64,000 nt of DNA from Nitrospira sp. (GCA_009594995.1 VOPR01000078.1:1-64000), one strand, 5' to 3'. Shown: positions 26,723 to 36,692, counted from the stretch's first letter. Notes: generated by a model not told the origin, from the letters alone. A program made the numbers and translations.

Positions 26723-29473
26723 ATGTCCACACCTCAACTTGAGAAAACGTACAGTCCGCACGACGTCGAAGACCGTTGGTTTCAGCGCTGGATCGAGGCC
26801 GGCCTCTTTCATGCCGACCCGGCACACCCGGGTCAACCCTATGCCATGGTGATCCCGCCGCCGAACGTCACGGGATCGCTGCACGTCGGCCATGCCCTCA
26901 ATAATACGCTGCAGGACATCCTGATCCGTTGGCGCCGTATGCAAGGGCGCAACGTGCTCTGGATGCCCGGTACCGACCATGCCGGCATTGCGACGCAGAA
27001 TGTGGTGGAGCGGCAACTGCAGGCCGAAGGCACCTCGCGGGAGGCCCTGGGACGGGACGAGTTTCTCAAACGGGTCTGGCTCTGGAAAGACAAATCCGGC
27101 GGGACGATCATCTCTCAACTCAAACGGCTCGGCGCTTCCTGCGATTGGGAGCGCGAACGCTTCACCATGGACGAAGGGCTCTCGGAAGCCGTCCGTGAAG
27201 TCTTCGTGCGCTTACACCAGGATGGCTTGCTCTACCGCGGCGAACGGTTGATCAACTGGTGCCCGCGATGTCTCACGGCCTTGTCCGACATTGAAGTCGA
27301 GCACGAGGAGATCACGGGAAAACTCTACACGATTCGTTACGCCTTGGCCGACGACCCCTCGGAGGTGCTGCTGGTCGCGACGACGCGTCCTGAGACGTTG
27401 CTCGGGGATACCGCCGTGGCCGTCCATCCTGAAGACGAACGCTATCGTCATCTCATCGGCAAACACGTTCGGCTGCCTTTGACCACACGAACGATCCCGA
27501 TCGTGGGTGATTCGATTCTGGTCGATCGGGAGTTCGGCACCGGCGCCGTCAAGATCACGCCCGCGCACGACTTCAATGACTTCGAGGCGGGAGCACGACA
27601 CGAACTGAGGCGAATCAAGATTCTGGATATCCATGCCAATCTTCGATTGGCAGGGTCAATGGCTGAGCCTTCGGTAGCCCAAGCGGTCGAAGGACTTCCT
27701 GTGGCCAAGGCTCGCCCCAAAATCGAACAACTATTGACCGACCTGGGACTACTCGACAAATCAGAGCCCCACAAAATGGCGCTCGGAAAATGTTATCGCT
27801 GCAAGACGGTTGTGGAACCGCTCTTGTCGGACCAATGGTTCGTCAAGATCAAGCCGCTCGCCGAACCGGCGATTCAAGCAGTCGAGGACGGTCGCGTCAG
27901 AATCATTCCCGATGCCTGGAAGAACAACTATCTCGGCTGGATGCGGGACATTAAAGACTGGTGCGTCTCGCGGCAAATCTGGTGGGGCCATCAGATCCCG
28001 GCCTGGTATTGCGAAACCTGTTACGGGACCCCTTTCCTGCGGCGAAGCTCTGATGGTGCTCCGCTCATTCCTTCGGATGCCGTCGCGATTGTGGCGAAGA
28101 CGCAGCCGGACGCCTGTCCCCAGGGCCACCGTCAGGGACTCGTCCAGGACCCCGATGTGCTCGATACCTGGTTCTCCTCGGCCCTCTGGCCCTTTTCTAC
28201 CCTGGGCTGGCCGAAACAGACGCCGGAGCTGAAGACCTTCTACCCGACATCCACACTGGTCACCGGGCTCGACATTCTGTTCTTCTGGGTCGCGCGCATG
28301 ATCATGATGGGCCTGAAGTTCATGGGCGACGTGCCGTTCCGCGATGTGTATATCCATGCGCTGGTCCGGGATGCCGAAGGCCAGAAGATGAGCAAGTCGA
28401 AGGGCAACGTGATCGATCCGCTGCACGTCATGGAACAATACGGCACGGACGCCTTGCGCTTCACGCTGGCAGCCATGGCCTCGCCGGGACGCGACGTGAA
28501 ACTGGCGGAAGAGCGCATTGAGGGCTATCGCAACTTCACGAACAAAATCTGGAACGCCGCCCGCTTTCTGCTGATGCACCTGGACGGTGAACGTCGTGAC
28601 GTGCCTCCTGCACAACGATCGTTCCCCGATCGCTGGATCCTCAGCCGCCTGAACGTCGCCATCGGCACCGTGACTCAGGAATTGGAACAGTATCGCTTCG
28701 ACCGGGCATCCAGCGCGATCTATCAATTCATCTGGCACGAGTACTGTGACAAGTACATCGAGATGATTAAACCGGCGCTCAAGGATCAGGCGTCCGAACA
28801 GGCCAAGACCACCAGGGAGACGCTGGCCGAAACCTACGAAACCATGATGCGACTGCTGCATCCCTTCATGCCGTTCATTAGCGAAGAGATTTGGCAAACC
28901 CTTCCGCATGAGGGAACCAGCATTGTTCGCAGGCCCTTCCCGATCACAAGGGCGGACTGGGAGTCGCCACAGGCCGAACTGGAATTCGCTCTTCTCGAAG
29001 AGTGCAGAGGTTTGATGAACCAGGAACGCACGATCCTGAACCATGCCGCCGGGAAGCGCTTGCACTTCACTGTGCATGGAACCAACGACCAGGCCCGCGC
29101 AGCCTTCGAAAAACATCAAGCCCTGATCGCATACATGGAAAACGTGGAGAATCTGCGCGTTGGAGCCACCTTGCAGGACGAGGCTCGCCACCTGTTGACG
29201 CTGACAAGCGGCTCAGCAGAGGTCAGCACTTCAATGGAGGGTGCCGACCTTCAGAAGGCCAAGGACAACGTGACAAAACAGATCGCGTTGCTTCAAAAAG
29301 AAGTTTCGCGCACCCAACAGAAACTGGGCAATCCTGACTTCGTCGCCAAGGCTCCCCCCGAGGTGTTGACGGACCATCATGATCGGCTCGCGCGGGAATC
29401 CCGCATGATCGAGCTACTTCAACAGGCGCTGCAGCAAATTACCCTTGAGCACACAAACCATCACGCCTCTTAA
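26723..29473 (+). CDS. valS: Valyl-tRNA synthetase
   Basis: 916 residues, the usual length for bacterial ValRS. Class I motifs are clear: PPNVTGSLHVGHALNN (HIGH motif as HVGH, about residues 44-60) and EGQKMSKSKGNVIDP (KMSKS, about 553-567). The editing (CP1) domain includes LLVATTRPETLLGDTA (about 216-231) and the tungsten-rich WCVSRQIWWGHQIPAWYC block. The C-terminal coiled coil (after about residue 845) contacts tRNA. It charges tRNA-Val in the cytoplasm. It heads a tight run with nadC, whose start lies inside the 3' end of valS. Confidence 0.98.
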   Translation: MSTPQLEKTYSPHDVEDRWFQRWIEAGLFHADPAHPGQPYAMVIPPPNVTGSLHVGHALNNTLQDILIRWRRMQGRNVLWMPGTDHAGIATQNVVERQLQAEGTSREALGRDEFLKRVWLWKDKSGGTIISQLKRLGASCDWERERFTMDEGLSEAVREVFVRLHQDGLLYRGERLINWCPRCLTALSDIEVEHEEITGKLYTIRYALADDPSEVLLVATTRPETLLGDTAVAVHPEDERYRHLIGKHVRLPLTTRTIPIVGDSILVDREFGTGAVKITPAHDFNDFEAGARHELRRIKILDIHANLRLAGSMAEPSVAQAVEGLPVAKARPKIEQLLTDLGLLDKSEPHKMALGKCYRCKTVVEPLLSDQWFVKIKPLAEPAIQAVEDGRVRIIPDAWKNNYLGWMRDIKDWCVSRQIWWGHQIPAWYCETCYGTPFLRRSSDGAPLIPSDAVAIVAKTQPDACPQGHRQGLVQDPDVLDTWFSSALWPFSTLGWPKQTPELKTFYPTSTLVTGLDILFFWVARMIMMGLKFMGDVPFRDVYIHALVRDAEGQKMSKSKGNVIDPLHVMEQYGTDALRFTLAAMASPGRDVKLAEERIEGYRNFTNKIWNAARFLLMHLDGERRDVPPAQRSFPDRWILSRLNVAIGTVTQELEQYRFDRASSAIYQFIWHEYCDKYIEMIKPALKDQASEQAKTTRETLAETYETMMRLLHPFMPFISEEIWQTLPHEGTSIVRRPFPITRADWESPQAELEFALLEECRGLMNQERTILNHAAGKRLHFTVHGTNDQARAAFEKHQALIAYMENVENLRVGATLQDEARHLLTLTSGSAEVSTSMEGADLQKAKDNVTKQIALLQKEVSRTQQKLGNPDFVAKAPPEVLTDHHDRLARESRMIELLQQALQQITLEHTNHHAS

Positions 29474-30341
29474 TAGCCAGACGATCCGCAATGCGGTCCA
29501 GCTGGCGCTCGCCGAGGATCTCGCCTGCGGCGACGTCACCACGAGCGCATTGTTCCCGCGCAACATTCCGGCAGAGGCCGCGATTGTCGCCCATCAGCCG
29601 ATGACCCTGGCAGGCATTGCGGTTGCGCGTGAAGTGTTCCTTGCCGTAGACCCTTCGCTGCGCATCACGAAAACTGTCAAAGACGGGACCACAGTCAAGC
29701 CCGATACCAAAGTGCTGGTCGTCCGGGGCGATGTGCGTTCGCTGCTGATGGCCGAACGCGTCGCCGTCAATTTCCTCCAGCAGCTCTCAGGCATCGCCAC
29801 GCTGACTGCGCAGTTTTGTGCCGCAGTTCGTGGTTATTCAACGAGGATACTCGATACACGCAAGACCACGCCGGGCTTACGAGCCCTTGAGAAATGGGCA
29901 GTGCAGCTGGGAGGCGGCAAGAACCATCGATTCTCACTGGGTGACGGCGTACTCATTAAGGATAACCACCTCGCCGTCCTGCGTTCGACGGGGGTTGATG
30001 TGGCCGGAGCCTGCCGCCTGGCGCGTGCCAATGCTCCCCATGGCCTGCGCATCGAAGTGGAAGCGAAAACCTTGCAGGAAGTGAAAGAGGCGCTCGCGGG
30101 CAAAGCCGACATCATTCTGCTCGACAATATGTCCCCGGCATTGGTGCGGCAAGCCGTGGCACTCATCAAACAGCGCGCTCTGGTGGAAGTCTCCGGCGGA
30201 ACGACTCTGCAGACGGTCGCTGCTATGGCGCAGGCCGGCGCGGATTACATTTCGGTCGGCGCATTGACTCACTCTGCTCCTGCAGCCAACCTCAGCATGG
30301 ATCTCTCCGCCCAGCGAGGACGCCGTGGGCCGGCCCGCTAA
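29445..30341 (+). CDS. nadC: Nicotinate-nucleotide pyrophosphorylase (quinolinate phosphoribosyltransferase)
   Basis: 298 residues. It makes nicotinate mononucleotide from quinolinate and PRPP in de novo NAD synthesis. Diagnostic blocks: EDLACGDVTTSALF (about 18-31), LLMAERVAVNFLQQLSGIAT (about 100-119), the active-site ILDTRKTTPGLRALEKWAV (about 138-156), NHRFSLGDGVLIKDNHL and VEVSGGTTLQTVAAMAQAGA. The start is a TTG that overlaps the valS end by 29 bp; no better in-frame start is available before the conserved domain, so the exact first codon is uncertain. Confidence 0.95.
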   Translation: MSTQTITPLNSQTIRNAVQLALAEDLACGDVTTSALFPRNIPAEAAIVAHQPMTLAGIAVAREVFLAVDPSLRITKTVKDGTTVKPDTKVLVVRGDVRSLLMAERVAVNFLQQLSGIATLTAQFCAAVRGYSTRILDTRKTTPGLRALEKWAVQLGGGKNHRFSLGDGVLIKDNHLAVLRSTGVDVAGACRLARANAPHGLRIEVEAKTLQEVKEALAGKADIILLDNMSPALVRQAVALIKQRALVEVSGGTTLQTVAAMAQAGADYISVGALTHSAPAANLSMDLSAQRGRRGPAR

Positions 30342-31197
30342 CGACCCGTTCATTGCCGACCGGTTGGACATTGACCGCCTCAACGCCTCACTCCGCACTC
30401 GCGCCTTCGGCAGAGTTCTGCACTACGCACCATCGACCGCCTCAACCAACGCGGATGCTCTCGCATACCTGCAACAATCAGCAACGGCACCTGCCCCTCA
30501 CGGACTGGTCATCCTCACCGATTGCCAAACGGCCGGACGAGGACGACGAGGCAGAACCTGGCACTCGCCGCCTCAGGGCAATATCTACACGTCGGTCATC
30601 GTGGTACCACGACCGGGAATGAACGGAATAGGTCCCTGGTTGTCGTGGATTCCGGTGTTTGCCGCTCTGGCGGTAGCAGATTGTCTGACCACCCGGACGA
30701 CACTCGCTGTCTCAGTGAAATGGCCGAACGATCTGTTGATCAACGAAAAAAAGATCGGCGGCATTCTCTGTGAGCAAACCACCACACCGGATCGGACAAT
30801 GGCCGTCGTGATCGGTATCGGCTTGAACATCAATGCGGCACTCGACAATTTTCCCGAGGACCTTCGATCAGGCGCCACCACTATCGCGGCGGAAAGCGGC
30901 CGGCCGTTCGACCGCGTGCCGATCCTCGCCGACCTGTTCCTCCGGCTCGAAGAGCGAATGGATCGGCTGTTCCTTGATGGCCCGGCCGGCATGGCTCAGG
31001 AATTCACGCAGCGCTGCTCGACGCTGGGAAAAACTGTTCGCGTGACCCTCGAAGAACAGGGAATCGTGCAAGGGGTGGCTGAGTCCATTGGTCCTGATGG
31101 TTGCCTGCGCCTTCGTGTCACATCTGATACCTCTCCCGCCCCTTCACCATCGCTCATGGAAGTGAGAAGCGCAGAAGTCGTCCATCTGCGGGGGTGA
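30325..31197 (+). CDS. birA: Biotin--[acetyl-CoA-carboxylase] ligase, no DNA-binding domain
   Basis: 290 residues. The BPL catalytic domain starts almost at once: TASTNADALAYL, the biotinyl-AMP loop AGRGRRGRTWHSPPQGNIY and SVKWPNDLLINEKKIGGIL, with a C-terminal SH3-like domain. It attaches biotin to acetyl-CoA carboxylase carrier protein. Unlike E. coli BirA there is no N-terminal helix-turn-helix, so it should be a ligase only and not a repressor. The GTG start has GAGGA upstream and overlaps nadC by 17 bp. Confidence 0.95.
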   Translation: MGRPANDPFIADRLDIDRLNASLRTRAFGRVLHYAPSTASTNADALAYLQQSATAPAPHGLVILTDCQTAGRGRRGRTWHSPPQGNIYTSVIVVPRPGMNGIGPWLSWIPVFAALAVADCLTTRTTLAVSVKWPNDLLINEKKIGGILCEQTTTPDRTMAVVIGIGLNINAALDNFPEDLRSGATTIAAESGRPFDRVPILADLFLRLEERMDRLFLDGPAGMAQEFTQRCSTLGKTVRVTLEEQGIVQGVAESIGPDGCLRLRVTSDTSPAPSPSLMEVRSAEVVHLRG

Positions 31198-31232
31198 AAT
31201 CCGGTCTCGGCTTGGGGTAAAGTGAAGATACG

Positions 31233-32003
31233 ATGCTATTGGCAATCGACATCGGCAACACGAACGTGGTCTGCGGCCTGTTCGAAGGGTCCCGCCTGCG
31301 CGCACATTGGCGCCTGGCCACCGAATCCAGACGAACCGACAATGAATACGGCATCCTGCTATTGAATTTGCTCCAGAACGAGGGATTCACTCCGGATCAA
31401 ATCACCGGTTGTATCCTGTCCAGTGTCGTGCCCGCGCTGACCGGAACCTTCGACTCACTGGTGCAGGCCTATTTCCACAAGACTCCGGTGATCGTAGGTC
31501 CGGAGTCCGATTCGGGATTGATCCTGCGCTACGCCAATCCCAAGGAAATCGGCAGCGACCGGATTGTGAATGCCGCCGCCGCCCATGCGCGTTACCAATC
31601 CGATTTGATTATTGTCGACTTCGGAACCGCCACCACCTTCTGCGCCGTTACGAAATCGGCGGAGTACCTCGGCGGGGTCATCGCACCGGGGCTGGGAATT
31701 TCAGCGGATGCCCTGTTTTCCCGTACCGCCAAGCTTCCCAAAGTCGAAATCATCCGGCCCAAGACTGTCATCGGCAAGGATACGATCGGGGGCATCCAGA
31801 GCGGGCTGCTCTTTGGGTATGTCGGCCTGGTGGATGGCATCGTCCGACGCATGGAACGGGAACTGGGGCGCACATCGATGGTCATCGCCACCGGCGGTCT
31901 GGCGACCGTGATCGCGCAGGAAACTGAAACCATCCGCGAAGTCCTCCCCTTCCTGACTCTCGAAGGCTTGGAACTGTTGTACCATCGGAACCGCCTCACG
32001 TAG
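31233..32003 (+). CDS. coaX: Type III pantothenate kinase
   Basis: 256 residues. N-terminal phosphate loop AIDIGNTNVVCGLFEG (about 3-18), IDFGTATT-like block IVDFGTATTFCAV (about 127-139), and GVIAPGLGISADALFSRTAK (about 147-166) define CoaX, which phosphorylates pantothenate in coenzyme A synthesis and needs a monovalent cation. It ends the valS-nadC-birA-coaX run, a group of NAD, biotin and CoA genes, and provides the CoA from which the local phosphopantetheinyl transferase draws. Confidence 0.96.
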   Translation: MLLAIDIGNTNVVCGLFEGSRLRAHWRLATESRRTDNEYGILLLNLLQNEGFTPDQITGCILSSVVPALTGTFDSLVQAYFHKTPVIVGPESDSGLILRYANPKEIGSDRIVNAAAAHARYQSDLIIVDFGTATTFCAVTKSAEYLGGVIAPGLGISADALFSRTAKLPKVEIIRPKTVIGKDTIGGIQSGLLFGYVGLVDGIVRRMERELGRTSMVIATGGLATVIAQETETIREVLPFLTLEGLELLYHRNRLT

Positions 32004-32087
32004 CACTGGCCTCTCGACGACTGGCTCGACAGCCTCCCTGCAAACCCTTAGGAACCTGAAAAAACGATGATTTCTTTTCATTCCCCG

Positions 32088-32115
32088 TTGACTTCCGTTC
32101 TCGGGTGGCTATCTC
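32088..32115 (+). promoter_or_regulatory. Candidate sigma-70 promoter for grpE-dnaK
   Basis: TTGACT (32088-32093) and TATCTC (32110-32115) with a 16-bp spacer, about 24 nt upstream of the grpE start. No CIRCE inverted repeat and no convincing sigma-32-type box was found in this gap. Confidence 0.45.
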
Positions 32116-32138
32116 ACTTCCCAGCAAAGGTGTAATCA

Positions 32139-32693
32139 ATGTCTGAAGACGAGAAGAATATTCACAGTATCGACAACTTAGATGGTTCTGGCGAAGCCTC
32201 TTCCGGCACGTTGGATGGCGCAAATGAGTGTCAGCAGGCCTTGGATGCCAAGGCTGACGAATGCAAAGCCCTCAACGAAAAATATTTGCGACTGGCGGCT
32301 GAATTCGACAACTACAAGCGGCTGGCTCAGCGCGACCAGCGAGAACAAATCAAGTTCGGCAATGAACAGATTCTCAAAGAACTGTTGCCGGTGGTCGACA
32401 ACCTTGAGCGGGCAATCAAATCTGCGAAGACGGCTGGTTCTGTCAATGCCCTCACAGAGGGTGTGGAGTTGACGCTGAAACAACTCGTGGGCGCGCTGAC
32501 AAAATTCGGCGTCAAAGCCGTCGAAAGCGTCGGTCAGGCCTTCGATCCGGCCACCCAGCAGGCGGTCGCACAGGTCCCGTCAGATACAGTCCCAGAGAAT
32601 CATGTCGTGGAAGAGTATCAAAAAGGATATCTCCTCCAGGACCGCATCCTCCGGGCTGCGATGGTCACGGTGTCAACCGGAGCAGCGAACTAG
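32139..32693 (+). CDS. grpE: Nucleotide exchange factor GrpE
   Basis: 184 residues. An acidic, disordered N-terminus, a long coiled coil (about 25-75, ALNEKYLRLAAEFDNYKRLA) and a C-terminal beta domain ending in VVEEYQKGYLLQDRILRAAM, the classical GrpE signature. It releases ADP from DnaK. Genes follow the usual order grpE-dnaK-dnaJ. The ATG is preceded by AAAGGTG at 8 nt. No hrcA repressor gene precedes it in this window. Confidence 0.97.
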   Translation: MSEDEKNIHSIDNLDGSGEASSGTLDGANECQQALDAKADECKALNEKYLRLAAEFDNYKRLAQRDQREQIKFGNEQILKELLPVVDNLERAIKSAKTAGSVNALTEGVELTLKQLVGALTKFGVKAVESVGQAFDPATQQAVAQVPSDTVPENHVVEEYQKGYLLQDRILRAAMVTVSTGAAN

Positions 32694-32780
32694 AGCGAAC
32701 CTATGTAGGCAGTGGGCATGTCACGAGATCAGCTGACACAATCGTTCACGTATTGATATTTTTTGCGAAGGAGCCAACCC

Positions 32781-34703
32781 ATGGGCAAAGTTATCGGAAT
32801 CGACCTCGGCACGACGAACTCCTGCGTCGCCATCATGAGCGGTGGAGACCCGGTTGTCATCGCCAATGCGGAAGGAAGTCGCACCACTCCCTCGGTGGTG
32901 GGCATCACGGACAAGAATGAGCGCCTGGTCGGGCAGATCGCCAAGCGACAGGCCATCACCAATCCGGAAAACACCATTTTCTCTGTAAAGCGGTTGATGG
33001 GCCGCAAATTTAGGAGCAAAGAAGTTCAGGAAGCCATGAAGCGGCTCCCCTACAAGGTCGTGGAAGCGGACAACGGTGACGCACACGTTGAACTGCGCGG
33101 CAAGCGCTACAGCCCGCCGGAAGTGTCTGCGATGATTCTGCAGAAAATGCGGCAGACTGCAGAAGATTACCTCGGCGAAAAAGTCACCGAAGCCGTCGTC
33201 ACGGTCCCGGCTTATTTCGATGACAGCCAACGCCAGGCCACCAAGGATGCGGGACAAATCGCCGGTTTGAACGTCCTTCGTATCATCAATGAACCGACAG
33301 CGGCCTCGCTTGCCTACGGTCTCGACAAGAAAAAAGATGAACGCATCGCCGTGTACGACTTGGGCGGAGGCACCTTCGACGTGTCCGTCCTCGAAATCGG
33401 CGACGGCGTGTTTGAAGTGAAATCCACGAACGGCGACACCTATCTCGGCGGCGACGACTTCGATGAGCGCGTGATGGACTGGCTGGTCGAGGAATTTAAG
33501 AAGGATCAGGGCATCGACCTCCGCAAGGATCGCATGGCGCTGCAGCGCCTCAAGGAAGCGGCCGAGCGGGCGAAGATCGAACTGTCCTCCTCACAGGAAA
33601 GCGAAATCAACCTGCCGTTTATTACGGCCGATGCCAGCGGACCGAAGCACATGGTGACGAAGCTCACCCGCGCGAAGCTGGAGCAGTTGGTTGGCGATCT
33701 TATTCAGAAAACCATCGAACCTTGCCGAAAGGCATTGGCCGATGCCGGGGTGAGCGCCAAGGACATCCAGGAAGTCGTCCTGGTCGGCGGTATGACCCGC
33801 ATGCCGAAGGTCATCCAGGTCGTGAAGGACTTCTTCGGAAAAGAGCCCCACCGCGGTGTGAACCCCGACGAAGTCGTCGCCATCGGAGCCGGTGTCCAGG
33901 GCGGTGTACTGAAGGGCGAAGTCAAGGATGTGCTGCTGCTTGACGTGACCCCGCTGTCGCTGGGCATTGAAACCCTCGGCGGCGTCTTCACGAAATTGAT
34001 CGAGCGCAATACCACGATTCCGACAAAGAAGAGCCAGGTGTTCTCGACGGCAGCCGACAATCAAACTGCCGTAACCATTCGGGTCTTCCAGGGCGAACGT
34101 GAAATGGCGAACGACAACAAGTTGTTGGGACAATTCGATCTCGTCGGTATTCCCCCGGCCCCTCGCGGAATGCCGCAGGTAGAGGTGTCCTTCGACATCG
34201 ATGCGAATGGTATCGTGCACGTCGCCGCCAAGGACTTGGCTACGCAGAAGGAACAGTCCATCAAGATCACGGCGTCCAGCGGACTCAGCAAAGAGGAAGT
34301 GGATAAGCTCGTCAAGGACGCTCAGTCGCACACTGAGGACGACAAGAAGCGCCGTCGGGTCGCTGAAGCCCGTAATCAGGCCGACTCTCTGCTGTACAGC
34401 ACCGAGAAGAACCTGAGCGAGCATGGCGACAAGATCGGCGAAGACGACAAGACTAAGATCACCGAAGCCATTGCCGGACTCCGGAAGGCCATGGAAGGCG
34501 ATGATCCCGCCGCTATCGAGACGGCGACACAAGCGTTGACCACGGCCTCCCATAAACTGGCCGAAGAAATGTACAAGAAGGCTTCTGCTGCCGCAGGTCC
34601 CGCCGACGCCGGTGCTTCAGCCGGAGACGGTGGTGCCCAGGCCAAGACCGACGAAAAGGTCGTGGACGCGGAGTTCGAAGAAGTCGACAAAGAGAAAAAG
34701 TAA
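32781..34703 (+). CDS. dnaK: Molecular chaperone DnaK (Hsp70)
   Basis: 640 residues, full length. Hsp70 signatures are complete: [14 protein letters not shown] (residues 4-17), [19 protein letters not shown] (about 190-208), [20 protein letters not shown] (about 333-352) and the linker [19 protein letters not shown] before the substrate domain. It folds and refolds proteins with DnaJ and GrpE. The ATG at 32781 has AAGGAG 9 nt upstream; an in-frame codon 18 nt earlier lacks a site. The C-terminal tail is rich in Gly/Ala then acidic as usual. Confidence 0.98.
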   Translation: MGKVIGIDLGTTNSCVAIMSGGDPVVIANAEGSRTTPSVVGITDKNERLVGQIAKRQAITNPENTIFSVKRLMGRKFRSKEVQEAMKRLPYKVVEADNGDAHVELRGKRYSPPEVSAMILQKMRQTAEDYLGEKVTEAVVTVPAYFDDSQRQATKDAGQIAGLNVLRIINEPTAASLAYGLDKKKDERIAVYDLGGGTFDVSVLEIGDGVFEVKSTNGDTYLGGDDFDERVMDWLVEEFKKDQGIDLRKDRMALQRLKEAAERAKIELSSSQESEINLPFITADASGPKHMVTKLTRAKLEQLVGDLIQKTIEPCRKALADAGVSAKDIQEVVLVGGMTRMPKVIQVVKDFFGKEPHRGVNPDEVVAIGAGVQGGVLKGEVKDVLLLDVTPLSLGIETLGGVFTKLIERNTTIPTKKSQVFSTAADNQTAVTIRVFQGEREMANDNKLLGQFDLVGIPPAPRGMPQVEVSFDIDANGIVHVAAKDLATQKEQSIKITASSGLSKEEVDKLVKDAQSHTEDDKKRRRVAEARNQADSLLYSTEKNLSEHGDKIGEDDKTKITEAIAGLRKAMEGDDPAAIETATQALTTASHKLAEEMYKKASAAAGPADAGASAGDGGAQAKTDEKVVDAEFEEVDKEKK

Positions 34704-34719
34704 GCGCTTCACTGTTAGC

Positions 34720-34754
34720 AGGACCGAGCCTCACCAGGTGTGAGGCTCGGTCCT
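34720..34754 (+). terminator. Strong hairpin between dnaK and dnaJ
   Basis: A perfect 15-bp stem (AGGACCGAGCCTCAC with its complement) closes a 5-nt loop, 16 nt after the dnaK stop. It is not followed by a clear T run (GTTGCACC), so it may be a weak terminator, an attenuator or an mRNA stabiliser that lowers dnaJ expression relative to dnaK. Confidence 0.75.
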
Positions 34755-34784
34755 GTTGCACCTTAACCTAGGTAACCCTCTTCC

Positions 34785-35897
34785 GTGGCTAAACGCGATT
34801 ATTACGAAACCCTCGGCATCGAGCGGAACGCGACCGACGACGAAGTCAAAAAGGCCTTCCGAAAGCTCGCACGCCAGCACCATCCCGACCTCCATACGTC
34901 GCCCGACCAGAAGAAGTCCGCGGAAGAAAAGTTCAAAGAGTTAAACGAAGCGTACGAAGTCATCAGCGACCAGGAAAAGCGTCGCCGGTACGATGCCTTC
35001 GGCCATGCGGGCGGCCCGCAGGGAGCGGAAGGGTTTGATTTCGGCGGACAGGGCGGATTCGGCGACATCTTCAATGACATTTTCGAAGACTTTTTCGGCC
35101 AGCCTCGTGGACGTGCTCGTGCCGAACGGGGCAATGATCTGCAGTACAACCTCGAGATCACCTTTGAAGAGTCCGTATTCGGGAAGGAAGCGAAACTCAA
35201 AATTCCCCGCTGGGAAACCTGTGCCGACTGCAAAGGCACCGGAGCGCGATCAGCTACCGCAATTAAAATGTGTCCGGCTTGTAAGGGACAGGGCCAATTA
35301 CGCTTCCAGCAGGGATTTTTCAGCGTCAGCCGACCCTGTGGCCAGTGCGAAGGGGTCGGTCAGATCATCACCGAGCCTTGCCAGGCCTGCGGCGGACGGC
35401 AGCGTATCCGCAAGGAGCGGATGCTGTCGGTCAACATTCCAGGCGGTATCGAAACCGGCATGCGCCTGCGGCTTGCAAATGAAGGCGAACATGGCGTTCA
35501 AGGTGGCCCCCAGGGGGACCTGTATGTCGCCGTGACGGTCAAGCCCCACCCTCATTTCCGCCGCGAAGGACAGGACATTATCTGTGACCTCCCCATCAAT
35601 CTCGTGACCGCAATTCTCGGCGGGCGTGTAGAGGTACCGACGTTGAAGGGCAACACGTTCATGAAGGTTACTGCGGGCACGCAGCCGGATAAGGTCCTCC
35701 GGCTCAAAGGGCTCGGATTTCCGAACCTCATGGGTGGCCATACCGGCGATCAACTTTTCAATGTCAAAGTTGAGATTCCGACGAAGCTCAGTGCACGACA
35801 AAAAGAACTGCTGGAAGAATTTGCCAAGGAAAGCGGCTATACAAAGGACAACGAGGGCGAAGGATTCTTAGACAAAATGAAAACGTTCTTCGAATAG
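34785..35897 (+). CDS. dnaJ: Co-chaperone DnaJ (Hsp40, type I)
   Basis: 370 residues. J domain at 1-70 with HPD in RQHHPDLHTS, Gly/Phe-rich linker at about 75-110, zinc-finger region at about 145-210 with CADCKGTG, CPACKGQG, CGQCEGVG and a last variant repeat CQACGGRQ, and C-terminal substrate domains. It stimulates DnaK ATPase. The start is GTG (AKRDYYETLGI follows); a short gap containing a strong hairpin separates it from dnaK. The next gene, rsmE, follows after 33 bp. Confidence 0.97.
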   Translation: MAKRDYYETLGIERNATDDEVKKAFRKLARQHHPDLHTSPDQKKSAEEKFKELNEAYEVISDQEKRRRYDAFGHAGGPQGAEGFDFGGQGGFGDIFNDIFEDFFGQPRGRARAERGNDLQYNLEITFEESVFGKEAKLKIPRWETCADCKGTGARSATAIKMCPACKGQGQLRFQQGFFSVSRPCGQCEGVGQIITEPCQACGGRQRIRKERMLSVNIPGGIETGMRLRLANEGEHGVQGGPQGDLYVAVTVKPHPHFRREGQDIICDLPINLVTAILGGRVEVPTLKGNTFMKVTAGTQPDKVLRLKGLGFPNLMGGHTGDQLFNVKVEIPTKLSARQKELLEEFAKESGYTKDNEGEGFLDKMKTFFE

Positions 35898-35930
35898 CCT
35901 GATCGCAATTCCCCGCCTGACCTGCCGACC

Positions 35931-36668
35931 ATGCCGGCATTTTTTATCTCCTCATCCGATATTCGCGGAGCCGAACTCGCCCTCACCGGTGAGCTCTGTC
36001 ATCATCTGCGAGCCAGCTTGCGTGTCAAGGCAGGCGAACTGTTGTGGCTCACCGACGAGCGCCGCCGGCGCTACCATGTCCGGGTAACCCTACTCGCGCA
36101 ACAGGCACTGACCACTGAAATTTTGGAGTGCCGGGAGGGACCTGCAGAAACGGCTCCTAGCGTGCTCCTCGCCCAAGCCCTGCTCAAGGGCGATCACATG
36201 GATTGGGTGGTACAGAAGGCTAGCGAGCTCGGTGTGCGGACGATTCTTCCCCTTATCTCACGCCATGGTGTCGTGCGACCGCAACCAGACCGGATCGCAG
36301 CACAAGTAGCCCGCTGGCAACGCATCGCTACGGAGGCGGCACAACAATCCGAGCAATGGGAGCCTCCGCAAGTCCTTGCGCCGATGGAATCCCGTCGTTT
36401 CCTCTCGAATCCGACCTCGACCCTCTCTTTGTTTTTGGCTGAACGTCAGGACACGGTCTCGCTGGCAAACGTGCCGCTCCCGTCCCTTCCGACAGAAACC
36501 GTAGCCGTCATCATCGGACCTGAAGGAGGTTGGGCGGAAGAAGAACGTTCACAGGCTGCGGCGCAGAATTTCCTGGCCGTCAGTCTCGGTGAGCATATTC
36601 TTCGGGCAGATACCGCGGCAGTCACGGCGCTCAGTATCGTGCAGAGTCGATTGGGACGATTGGGGTAG
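35931..36668 (+). CDS. rsmE: 16S rRNA (uracil1498-N3)-methyltransferase
   Basis: 245 residues of the RsmE family: N-terminal PUA-like domain (GELCHHLRASLRVKAGELLW) and a C-terminal SPOUT knot with LLAQALLKGDHMDWVVQKASELG (shown in part), SRHGVVRP and the SAM-binding IIGPEGGWAEEE followed by SLGEHILRADTAAVTALSIV. It methylates U1498 in 16S rRNA. It often follows dnaJ in bacterial genomes, as here. It is convergent with the next gene. Confidence 0.95.
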   Translation: MPAFFISSSDIRGAELALTGELCHHLRASLRVKAGELLWLTDERRRRYHVRVTLLAQQALTTEILECREGPAETAPSVLLAQALLKGDHMDWVVQKASELGVRTILPLISRHGVVRPQPDRIAAQVARWQRIATEAAQQSEQWEPPQVLAPMESRRFLSNPTSTLSLFLAERQDTVSLANVPLPSLPTETVAVIIGPEGGWAEEERSQAAAQNFLAVSLGEHILRADTAAVTALSIVQSRLGRLG

Positions 36669-36692
36669 TCACTAGGCGGGAACCAGCCGCTG

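Noticed and set aside
27761..29191. Long minus-strand open frame (476 codons) inside valS
   Set aside because: Runs antisense to an unmistakable valS. GC-rich codon bias keeps the antisense frame open; no domain or ribosome site.
32004..32138. CIRCE operator or heat-shock sigma box upstream of grpE
   Set aside because: No TTAGCACTC-type inverted repeat and no matching heat-shock boxes were found; only a sigma-70-like candidate is reported.
33591..34553. Minus-strand frame of 320 codons inside dnaK
   Set aside because: Antisense frames over hsp70 genes are a well-known artefact of codon bias; the sense gene is certain.
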